The notes beneath the pieces were generated by a model that searched no databases, was not told where the DNA came from, and saw only the letters and a list, made by a program, of their open reading frames with translations. A DNA stretch of 7,007 nt from Candidatus Aenigmatarchaeota archaeon (lineage in GTDB: Archaea; Aenigmatarchaeota; Aenigmatarchaeia; PWEA01). The DNA lies in the NCBI GenBank assembly GCA_003550625.1, contig PUKU01000004.1, forward strand, positions 1-7,007, read 5' to 3'. Positions within the stretch are counted from its first letter, which is position 1. Each line of letters opens with the position of its first letter. The translations under genes were made by a program, and so were the position numbers. Below, one piece after another: positions 1 through 6,154 of this stretch.

Positions 1-581
1 AAAAGTGCATCGAAGTTCCAGAAGCTTGATTCGACATAGGGCCCACTTCTCTCCTCGAACCCCATTTCAAGAAATATGCGTCTTATCTTACGTACAAAGT
101 GTGATAAAACATGTCTACTTCCAGGATAAGCCTTGGTTCCCGTCTTTTTTATATCGTATTCCTTGAACCTTGCTTCCCGCCATAGACCGGTTTTTATGAG
201 CTCGGGTGTGAGTTCGTTTATCTCACCTTCCTTTAGTTGGTCCCTTGCCTTCTTTACAACGTCCTCCCTCACCTCTTCCACAATATTTCTTTCGACCATC
301 TTGTCAACTACGCCGTCCGAAACCGATTTCTCGGTGTCTACAGCATGTATAGACTCCTGCAGTTCAAACTTACTGGGCACCTTCTTTAGTTTAGCCTTTC
401 CACCATCTATCTCGATCCACCTGTTTTTAAGAGCCCAGTTCACGGCTATAGAGGAGTCCTCTATCTTCTTGTCAATTTCGGACAGTTCCATCTCTCCCTC
501 TCTGTCCAGAAGTTCAACAAGCCTCTTTTCTGGAATCCCGTTCTTCAGATATCTTTTTCCTTCGTCCGTGAGTCTGTACAT
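1..581 (-). CDS. pheS: Phenylalanyl-tRNA synthetase alpha subunit, 5' part (3' end outside window)
   Basis: Class II aminoacyl-tRNA synthetase subunit that, with PheT, charges tRNA-Phe in the cytoplasm. The 193 visible codons read from ATG 581 down to base 1. Residues 3-21 (RLTDEGKRYLKNGIPEKRL) match the typical archaeal/eukaryotic PheS block after the first winged helix. Residues about 21-66 look like the second winged helix. Residues 166-193 contain IRRIFLEMGFEE, SGPYV and FWNFDAL, the family's motif 1 region leading to the catalytic core, which lies outside the window. An AGGTG Shine-Dalgarno five bases upstream supports this start. The frame is closed by TAA at 621-623, so there is no room for the roughly 60 extra N-terminal residues that I recall in other archaeal PheS. 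The gene follows the flippase gene by 29 nt and is probably the last visible gene of the PHP-flippase-pheS operon. Identity is certain; the short N-terminus is the odd point. Confidence 0.93.
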   Translation of the reverse strand, partial: MYRLTDEGKRYLKNGIPEKRLVELLDREGEMELSEIDKKIEDSSIAVNWALKNRWIEIDGGKAKLKKVPSKFELQESIHAVDTEKSVSDGVVDKMVERNIVEEVREDVVKKARDQLKEGEINELTPELIKTGLWREARFKEYDIKKTGTKAYPGSRHVLSHFVRKIRRIFLEMGFEERSGPYVESSFWNFDAL

Positions 582-586
582 ACCAA

Positions 587-591
587 CACCT
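587..591 (-). promoter_or_regulatory. Shine-Dalgarno site deciding the pheS start
   Basis: Minus-strand AGGTG lies five bases before ATG 581. It is complementary to the archaeal 16S 3' end (GGAGGTGA-type site). It supports a short PheS beginning at 581 rather than an unseen upstream start. Confidence 0.7.
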
Positions 592-610
592 AAAACTTCA
601 CCGCAGTGAA

Positions 611-1651
611 TTAAATATCTTTACCGTTTTTTCTGTTGAATAACTCTCCTCCTAGGATATCAAGACCGTAGTAGGTACCCAGGGTGCTACCTATGCCTGT
701 TACAGCCCAGAACCATATGAGCCGGTCCAGAAACACAACAGCAGCTGCAGTACCCGCAGGTACGCCGAGTATAACGAATACAGACACCATACCACCTTCG
801 AATATACCCAGACTGCCGGGCGTTGCTGGAACCATCATAAGCATGTAACCAACTCCTACTGCTATCAGTATAGCAACTATGCCAATCTCATACCCAAAGG
901 CTGCAAAGAGCACGTAGTATTTTACTACCGTTATGACCTTTCTTAGAACTGTGAGGGTCGTTGCGCCGGCAAACACCTTCTTGTTGCTCAGGCTGTTACG
1001 GAAGTTGGCCTGGAAGGTGTCATACTTGTTTATTATGGTTTCACGGTACTTTCCAAGCCTCTTGATTTTTCCACAGCACCAGTTTATAATCTTGTGTATT
1101 ACCCCCTGTCCTGTGTATATTCCAACAATCCCAAAGAGTATGATAAAGGACATCACCAAAAACACGACGAGTATTCCATACAGCCAAACGGGTGGACTCA
1201 GTAGTACCATAAGAAGTATTACAGCTACCATTGCAAGAAGTATGTCAACTATGAGCTCTATTGTGAGGTCGGAGCTTACAGTCGCGAGACCCTCCCTTCC
1301 TCTTATGCCGTGCCTCACCTTAAGAAGATAGACCCTGGCCGCCTCTCCGCCCATTTTAAAAACAGGTGTAATGTTGTTCATCGCAAGACCCACTAGTAGG
1401 TTTTTAAGAAGTTCAAAGTAATTGGACTCCGGATGTATTACCTTGACAAATAGGCTCCACCTGAGCGCCCAAACAAGTATGCTTGAGATTATGAGTAGTA
1501 TAGCTAACATGTAGTAAGGAACATACATCTGGGATATTGTAATGACTATCTGTCCAAAACCCACCAGGCTGAACACAGCCAAAAAAAGTACAGTTCCTAC
1601 AAAAAACAGTCCTGCTATCTTTAGCACATTTTTTTCCTTTGTGGCATTCAT
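611..1651 (-). CDS. Flippase-like integral membrane protein (LPG_synthase_TM / UPF0104 family)
   Basis: A 346-residue polytopic membrane protein of the family that includes the membrane half of lysylphosphatidylglycerol synthase and many archaeal proteins annotated as flippase-like. Hydrophobic segments lie at about 10-31, 43-62, 128-151, 155-178, 240-255, 257-275, 285-306 and 309-330, with a further amphipathic stretch at 80-92. Family signatures are visible: NNITPVFKMGGEAARVYLL at 92-110, and PATPGSLGIFEGG at 275-287 followed by a conserved LDRL at 308-311. No soluble aminoacyl-transferase domain is fused to it, so lipid lysylation is unlikely. A role in lipid or lipid-linked glycan transport or surface polymer assembly is family-level inference only. 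ATG 1651 is one base after the PHP gene stop, and a GGTGAG Shine-Dalgarno lies inside the last PHP codons, so the two genes are tightly coupled. The family call is strong; the substrate is unknown. Confidence 0.88.
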   Translation of the reverse strand: MNATKEKNVLKIAGLFFVGTVLFLAVFSLVGFGQIVITISQMYVPYYMLAILLIISSILVWALRWSLFVKVIHPESNYFELLKNLLVGLAMNNITPVFKMGGEAARVYLLKVRHGIRGREGLATVSSDLTIELIVDILLAMVAVILLMVLLSPPVWLYGILVVFLVMSFIILFGIVGIYTGQGVIHKIINWCCGKIKRLGKYRETIINKYDTFQANFRNSLSNKKVFAGATTLTVLRKVITVVKYYVLFAAFGYEIGIVAILIAVGVGYMLMMVPATPGSLGIFEGGMVSVFVILGVPAGTAAAVVFLDRLIWFWAVTGIGSTLGTYYGLDILGGELFNRKNGKDI

Positions 1652-1652
1652 T

Positions 1653-2282
1653 TTATCTCACCAGGTTTCTGATTTTTTCCATATTTCCAACTATGTATGA
1701 CATAGGACTGCTCCTCGAGCCATGTATACTAACTTCACCGCCCTCGAGTTTTTTTCTGAATCCATCCAGGTCCTCTGCATCTGCTTCAACGTAGGCCTTT
1801 CCCAGTTCCCATGTGGTGTGTGAATCGCTACCGGCAGTTCTTATAAGACCTCTGTCCTGGGCGTAGGAAGCTGCCTTCCTGTTCATACTGCCCAGAAGGT
1901 TTCTGCTGTTGAAGACCTCTATGCCGTCTATATCAAGTCCCTTCCAGTCTTTGAATCCTCGGAAAGGATCGAATGGGTGCGGTATCACTGCGATACCACC
2001 GCAGGTCTTTATTTCTCTGATCACTTTGTCTGCTTCTTCGGACTCTATCTCTTTCTCTATGAATAGACCGAGTATCTCCCCGCGGTCTGTGGTTTTCTCT
2101 ATGCCTGGTATTATATGGAGGCCGTGGTCCAGTGACTTCATTTGTTTGACACCTTCTACTGTGTCGTGGTCGGTTATCGCCAGTCCATCTAAGCCCCTCG
2201 CCCTGGCAGTTTCTACTATGTCTTCAAGAGAGGATGTCGAGTCCTTCGAGAATCTTGTATGGACATGCATGTCAATTTTCAT
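1653..2282 (-). CDS. PHP-domain metal-dependent phosphoesterase
   Basis: A 209-residue PHP (polymerase and histidinol phosphatase) family protein, predicted to be a soluble metal-dependent phosphoesterase. Metal-ligand motifs appear in order: HVH at 6-8 with downstream Ser/Asp, TDHDT at 37-41, GIE with E62, PHPFD at 101-105 and GSDSH at 151-155. The block RGEILGLFIE (67-76) is what I recall from a COG0613-like archaeal/bacterial PHP subgroup in which the usual GH pair is GE. The protein is a stand-alone PHP domain of normal length, with no polymerase or tyrosine-recombinase partner. ATG 2282 has no convincing Shine-Dalgarno and lies about 26 bases from the palindromic TATA element, so its mRNA is probably leaderless. 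It heads the operon with the flippase and pheS. The substrate (nucleotide, RNA end or sugar phosphate) cannot be told from sequence. Confidence 0.9.
   Translation of the reverse strand: MKIDMHVHTRFSKDSTSSLEDIVETARARGLDGLAITDHDTVEGVKQMKSLDHGLHIIPGIEKTTDRGEILGLFIEKEIESEEADKVIREIKTCGGIAVIPHPFDPFRGFKDWKGLDIDGIEVFNSRNLLGSMNRKAASYAQDRGLIRTAGSDSHTTWELGKAYVEADAEDLDGFRKKLEGGEVSIHGSRSSPMSYIVGNMEKIRNLVR
1657..1662 (-). promoter_or_regulatory. Shine-Dalgarno site for the flippase gene, inside the upstream PHP gene
   Basis: Minus-strand GGTGAG lies five bases before ATG 1651 and overlaps the last sense codons of the PHP gene. It indicates translation from a polycistronic message with coupling to the upstream gene. 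Confidence 0.7.
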
Positions 2283-2304
2283 AAGCTATAAACTCTTGGT
2301 TACT

Positions 2305-2316
2305 TTTAAATTTAAA
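2305..2316. promoter_or_regulatory. Shared palindromic TATA element for divergent PHP operon and glyS
   Basis: TTTAAATTTAAA is a perfect 12-bp palindrome in the 63-bp gap between the PHP gene (minus) and glyS (plus). Its centre is about 28 bases from the PHP ATG, giving a leaderless transcript, and about 35 bases from the glyS ATG, giving a leader of about 10 bases. One symmetrical TBP site could serve both directions. It is also possible that two overlapping TATA boxes exist. No other good TATA box with suitable spacing was seen in this gap. Confidence 0.55.
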
Positions 2317-2345
2317 TCTCAAGTAATATAGAGGGTTGTGACGTT

Positions 2346-3860
2346 ATGAATTTAGATGAACTGACCTCATTTTGTAAGAGAGCCGGTATAGTCTTTAAGA
2401 ACTCTGAGATGTATGGCGGACTGTCTGGTTTCTGGGACTACGGTCCCGTTGGCGTTCAGATAAAGAAAAACATGATGGACCTGTGGTGGGAGGACTTTGT
2501 AGAGAGAAGAGATGATGTGGTGGGGCTGGATGGTGCAATAATTTCAAGCCCGGACATATGGAAGGCATCCGGCCATGTCGATTCTTTTTCAGATCCCCTT
2601 GTGGACTGTAAGAAGTGTAAGAACAGGTTCAGGGCAGACCATCTGATAGAGGATAGGTTCGAGATATCTGCCGAGGAAATGTCCCTGAAAGAGATAGATG
2701 GGATGATAGCTGAAAAGGATTTGAAATGTCCTAGGTGTGGAGGAGAGCTGACGGAGGCAAGGGAGTTCAACCTCATGTTCGAGACAAACCTTGGTCCTGT
2801 CAAGTCCGATGAAAACAGGGCCTACTTAAGACCCGAAACGGCACAGCTTATATTTGCAAACTTTAAACAGATCAAGGAATCATCTCGCCAGAAACTACCC
2901 TTTGGTATAGCACAGATGGGCAAGGCCTTTAGAAATGAAGTCTCCCCTAGGAACTTTGTTTTCAGGTCAAGGGAGTTTGAACAGATGGAGATAGAGTACT
3001 TTGTCCATCCCGATAGAAGGGACAACTGTCCTTATATGACCGAGGATATACTTGATTATGAGATGCAGGTACTTACTGCAGAGAACCAGAAAAATGAACG
3101 TGGTCATGAAAAAATGTCCGTACGGGAGCTTGTCAGTGGTGGCTACATGGAAACAGAGTGGCTTGCCTACTGGATATATCAGCACTATAACTGGTTTATA
3201 GAGCTTGGTGTTGATCCGAAGAAAATTCGTCTCCGCGAACACATGGAAAATGAGATGGCACACTACGCCCGGTCCTGTTATGATATAGAGTACAAGTTTC
3301 CATTTGGGGGGGATGAGGTCTATGGAAATGCAGATAGGGGCGATTTTGACCTGAGAAGCCACTCCGAAGCATCTGGTAAAAATCTCGGTGTATACGACCA
3401 GGACCTTGGTGAACACGTGATACCACACGTCGTTTCCGAGCCTTCCCAGGGTGTGGACAGAAGCCTTATGGTATTTATCGTTGATGCTTACACCGAAGAG
3501 GACGGTAGAACATTTCTTGCACTCGACCCGAGACTGTCTCCCGTTAAATGTAGAATTTTCCCGCTTATGACAAAGGACGGTCTTGACGACGTAGCCAGGG
3601 ATATCTACGATGGCCTGAAAAATACCTTGAACGTGGAGTATGATGAGAGAGGATCTATAGGCAAGAGATATGCCAGGGCAGATGAGGTAGGTGTGCCATA
3701 CTGCGTTACAGTAGACTACGATACAGTCGAGGACGGAACGGTTACAATAAGAGACAGAGACAGTACGGATCAGGTGAGGATTGATTCCAGTGATTTAATA
3801 GAAGTCATAGATGGTCTCATAGATGGAGACGTCTGTTTCGATGAACTCGGTGCAGACTAG
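2346..3860 (+). CDS. glyS: Glycyl-tRNA synthetase (alpha2, class IIa)
   Basis: Charges tRNA-Gly in the cytoplasm. The 504-residue protein begins with the GlyRS signature (FKNSEMYGGLSGFWDYGPVG, 17-36). It has a Cys4 pair typical of a zinc knuckle (C88/C91 and C128/C131), RPETAQLIFANF (162-173), motif 2 (FRNEVSPRNFVFRSREFEQ, 195-213) and motif 3 (EPSQGVDRSLM, 365-375). The anticodon-binding domain starts near residue 390 (LALDPRLSPVKCRIFPL) and runs to the end. The length resembles Thermus GlyRS and is shorter than many archaeal enzymes (about 560-590). One conserved block is unusual: FGGDEVYGNADRGDFDL (320-336) where I recall FGWxELxGIAxRxDYDL, and it is encoded across a run of seven G. The frame is intact there. 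The start is ATG 2346, with a weak GAGG about ten bases upstream. It is divergent from the PHP gene and convergent with the CBS gene, 7 bp apart. Confidence 0.96.
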   Translation: MNLDELTSFCKRAGIVFKNSEMYGGLSGFWDYGPVGVQIKKNMMDLWWEDFVERRDDVVGLDGAIISSPDIWKASGHVDSFSDPLVDCKKCKNRFRADHLIEDRFEISAEEMSLKEIDGMIAEKDLKCPRCGGELTEAREFNLMFETNLGPVKSDENRAYLRPETAQLIFANFKQIKESSRQKLPFGIAQMGKAFRNEVSPRNFVFRSREFEQMEIEYFVHPDRRDNCPYMTEDILDYEMQVLTAENQKNERGHEKMSVRELVSGGYMETEWLAYWIYQHYNWFIELGVDPKKIRLREHMENEMAHYARSCYDIEYKFPFGGDEVYGNADRGDFDLRSHSEASGKNLGVYDQDLGEHVIPHVVSEPSQGVDRSLMVFIVDAYTEEDGRTFLALDPRLSPVKCRIFPLMTKDGLDDVARDIYDGLKNTLNVEYDERGSIGKRYARADEVGVPYCVTVDYDTVEDGTVTIRDRDSTDQVRIDSSDLIEVIDGLIDGDVCFDELGAD

Positions 3861-3867
3861 AACCCGG

Positions 3868-5001
3868 CTACTTCTTTCCCCTTCTTCTTTCGATCTTTTT
3901 CTCGTGGTGCTTGGTTATCTGTTTGTCCAGCTTACTGAGGCAGCCATGAACAGATTCGAGAATGTCCCATTCCCAGTCTTGTTTTGCTGCAAACAGGCCA
4001 CCTGAGGTGAACATCCTTGCTCTGGTTGAGTACTGTTCTTCGCCGCCGTTTGTGTTCTGTCTTTTTACATGTAGTATTAGCCTCTGGACATCCCTGAACA
4101 TCTTTCCTGCTTTTTCTACCTTCCTCTCTGCTGCATCAAGGATCTTGTCCTTTGTGAACGAATCGAGATCTTTAACCCCAGCGATCTGTATGTATGCTCC
4201 TTCCCTTTCCTTCTTCGATGCAATCATCTCTGTTATGTCCTTGGGGGTTATTATACCGACAGGCACATTATCCTTTACCAGTACTGCGTAAAGACCCCCT
4301 TCCTTGTCTATTTTTCTAGCAAGTTCCCTTACATCCGTGTCGTGGGGCAGAGAAAGTGGGTTTTTGTTCATTATTCCTGTAACAGGTGAATCTCTCTCGG
4401 GTAACGAATCTCCCTTTCTCTCACCTACCTTCATAGCCTTGTCCGGGTGGAATGTCTTCACTAAACCCGAAAGATCCACGGAGCCAATCATGGTACCGTC
4501 TTCATCCACAACGGGCAGTCTTGCTATCCTATTTTCTCTCATCTTAGCCTTGGCCTGGCCTATGGTACCCTCCTTCCCTATGGTCACAGGATCGGTGGAT
4601 ATTTCTCCTGCTTTTATATTTCCAAAGGACTTGTCCTTCGAGACGGCCCTTATTATTTCTCTCTGTGTGATTATTCCCACTAATTCCTTTTCTCTGTACA
4701 CAGGCACAGCCCTGTCGCCGGATTCCAGTAAGATCTCCGCAAGGTCGACTATACCCGTGTCGTGTTCCACCCTGGGTGGATATGATATCAACTTCTTGAC
4801 CTTTGTGTTTGGTGGCGAAGACCGTTTTATTATATTTCTCCATGTTATCATTCCTTCAACTTCACCGTCGTCTATCACTGGCATTGCGAATATGTTTTCT
4901 CCTCTTATTTTGTTGAGCACTTCCTTTACCCTGTCTTCCGAAGAAACCGAAAAGTAGTTTTTTTCCATTATGTCCGATGCTTTTAGATCCTCAATCTTCA
5001 T
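3868..5001 (-). CDS. Four-CBS-domain protein with C-terminal HPF/RaiA-like ribosome-hibernation domain
   Basis: A 377-residue soluble protein. Four CBS repeats span about 8-62, 66-120, 131-184 and 205-263; repeat signatures include FAMPVIDDGEVEGMITW (38-54), AVPVYREKELVGIITQREI (98-116), RLPVVDEDGTMIGSVD (161-176) and AVLVKDNVPVGIITPKDI (239-256). CBS tandems usually bind adenine nucleotides or related ligands. Residues 268-370 resemble bacterial HPF/YfiA: a first strand YIQIAGV, a helix (284-299), a strand LILHVKRQN (308-316), a strand YSTRARMFTSGGLFAAK (324-340), a helix with DILESVHGCLSKLDKQ and a basic tail ITKHHEKKIERRR. The LDKQITKHHEKK segment parallels LARQLTKHKDKLK of E. coli HPF as I remember it. 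The inferred role is ribosome binding or dimerisation controlled by adenylate status. It overlaps the endA stop by four bases (ATGA) and has a strong GGAGG site. CBS domains are certain; the HPF homology is strong by eye but not tested. Confidence 0.87.
   Translation of the reverse strand: MKIEDLKASDIMEKNYFSVSSEDRVKEVLNKIRGENIFAMPVIDDGEVEGMITWRNIIKRSSPPNTKVKKLISYPPRVEHDTGIVDLAEILLESGDRAVPVYREKELVGIITQREIIRAVSKDKSFGNIKAGEISTDPVTIGKEGTIGQAKAKMRENRIARLPVVDEDGTMIGSVDLSGLVKTFHPDKAMKVGERKGDSLPERDSPVTGIMNKNPLSLPHDTDVRELARKIDKEGGLYAVLVKDNVPVGIITPKDITEMIASKKEREGAYIQIAGVKDLDSFTKDKILDAAERKVEKAGKMFRDVQRLILHVKRQNTNGGEEQYSTRARMFTSGGLFAAKQDWEWDILESVHGCLSKLDKQITKHHEKKIERRRGKK
3871..3903 (+). terminator. Pyrimidine-rich tract after glyS, possible archaeal terminator
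   Basis: Immediately after the glyS stop, the plus strand is almost all pyrimidine over 33 bases, with T runs including TTTTT at 3896-3900. Archaeal RNA polymerase terminates at such T-rich tracts. The tract is also the complement of the Lys/Arg-rich tail of the convergent CBS gene, so the composition may simply reflect that coding sequence. Confidence 0.35.
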
Positions 5002-6080
5002 GGTTTTATCCTCCTTATTCTGTAATATTTTTTTGTCTTGTTTGTAACCCCTAAGGTTGGCTTACTTCTAATATTTAAAGCTAATCTGACGAAACGGGAT
5101 AGCTCGGGGTAGGACCATTCAAGATCCTCCGGTACCGAATGGACGACCCATTTTGTATGTTCATCGGGGCTCTTCTGCCCTCTTTTCAGCTTCACTCCGC
5201 GGTCATAGACTCTGAAATGGGTTCCGAATTTAAACCCACATTTTACAAGAAAGCCCTTCTCTCTGAGATCACTGTATATCTTATACTTGTTTTCGAACTC
5301 TATGTCCTTCTCTTCACCTATCTTTCTTAGATCTTCTGCGGAGATACTCTTCCCGTTCTTTTCCACTGTGAGTATGTCCTTTTCAACCAGGAAAAGCGCT
5401 TCTATGATATTAAGTTCAACCCTCTTCTCCCTTCTTTTCCCGAAGTACATGGGTTCGTATACATCCTCAAATCCGTCCCATATAACCACAGTCTTGTTTT
5501 CGAGAAAGCCCTTTACTTCTCCTTTCAGACCCAAACTTTCCTTGTTATCTTCGTTCAGCCTGCCCTCCTCTTCAACTTCGTAGTATGTTACATCGCCTTC
5601 CTCGTCGACTATACCCAGGGCAAGCTTACTTCTGATATTATTTGCCTCATTCAGCTTACAGACCTTTTCCTTCAAAACAAAATCCTCGTCGGTCCTGACC
5701 ACATCCAGTAACCATTTTACATGGTTCATCTTTTGTTCGTCCTTATCGAAGGACGTGCCTCTTTTGTATACCCTGAGATCACACGGAAAGGAGTATCCCG
5801 GTCTCACAACAAACCCTCGGTTTCTCAGGTCATGGTATACGAGCATCTTTTCATGGAATCCCTCCACTGTATCGCATATTTTTTTATAGAACTCCTCTAT
5901 ATCCAGCTTCTTCCCGTTTTCGTATACTTCCAGTTTCTGTCTCGTCATGAGATTCATCGCTTCCTCGGGTTCTAGAATTAGACCACTGTCCTCTATCTTA
6001 CCATATCCACCAATCTGAAAGACCTCCTCCGGTTCTTCTTCGACTATTATTTTACCGTCCTTGATCTCGGCAATGTGCAC
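4998..6080 (-). CDS. endA: tRNA-splicing endonuclease, tandem two-repeat (alpha2-type)
   Basis: Cuts archaeal introns at bulge-helix-bulge (BHB) sites in pre-tRNA. The 360-residue protein has two endonuclease repeats (about 1-170 and 195-360), the architecture of alpha2 enzymes such as that of Archaeoglobus. Each repeat has the N-terminal module (FQIGGYGK and YFGKRREKRVELNIIEALFLVE) and the nuclease core. Core residues are Y105, H120 and K152 in repeat 1 (LRVYKRG, NHVKW, NNIRSK), and Y292, H308 and K340 in repeat 2 (FRVYDRG, EHTKW, LNIRSK). In M. jannaschii and A. fulgidus, the catalytic Lys directly follows VR; here Ser does and Lys is next. The start is GTG 6080 with a GTGAT-like site just upstream; no in-frame ATG before residue 42 fits the family start. 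The gene has its own TATA-like element and overlaps the CBS-HPF gene by ATGA. An intron-containing tRNA-Phe lies 660 bp upstream. Confidence 0.93.
   Translation of the reverse strand: MHIAEIKDGKIIVEEEPEEVFQIGGYGKIEDSGLILEPEEAMNLMTRQKLEVYENGKKLDIEEFYKKICDTVEGFHEKMLVYHDLRNRGFVVRPGYSFPCDLRVYKRGTSFDKDEQKMNHVKWLLDVVRTDEDFVLKEKVCKLNEANNIRSKLALGIVDEEGDVTYYEVEEEGRLNEDNKESLGLKGEVKGFLENKTVVIWDGFEDVYEPMYFGKRREKRVELNIIEALFLVEKDILTVEKNGKSISAEDLRKIGEEKDIEFENKYKIYSDLREKGFLVKCGFKFGTHFRVYDRGVKLKRGQKSPDEHTKWVVHSVPEDLEWSYPELSRFVRLALNIRSKPTLGVTNKTKKYYRIRRIKP
5008..5016 (-). promoter_or_regulatory. Strong Shine-Dalgarno site for the CBS-HPF gene
   Basis: Minus-strand AAGGAGGAT, with GGAGG eight bases before ATG 5001, lies inside the 3' end of endA. 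It is the strongest ribosome binding site in the window and fixes the start at the ATGA overlap, implying translational coupling to endA. Confidence 0.8.
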
Positions 6081-6109
6081 TTTATCACGGAACTTAAAAC
6101 AGTTGTTCT

Positions 6110-6122
6110 AGGTTTAAAACCT
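6110..6122 (-). promoter_or_regulatory. TATA-like element, probable endA promoter
   Basis: In the 74-bp gap before endA, minus-strand AGGTTTTAAACCT forms a 6-bp inverted repeat around one central base. The TTTTAAA core is about 34 bases from the GTG start, as expected for an archaeal TATA box giving a leader of about 10 bases. Its symmetry could also be a regulator site. No other signal was seen in the gap. Confidence 0.45.
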
Positions 6123-6154
6123 TATCCCAGTCGTTGGATCACACCCACTAACTG

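Noticed and set aside
133..609. 158-codon plus-strand open frame opposite pheS
   Set aside because: It is antisense to clear PheS coding sequence, is Ser/Phe-rich as expected for a complement of Glu/Lys-rich codons, and matches no family I know.
2967..3428. Minus-strand frames inside glyS (also 2456-2803 and 3196-3426)
   Set aside because: All are antisense to conserved GlyRS motifs, with no independent start signals.
4304..4957. 217-codon plus-strand open frame opposite the CBS-HPF gene
   Set aside because: Long, but it is the antisense shadow of a strongly conserved protein. No promoter or ribosome binding site supports it.
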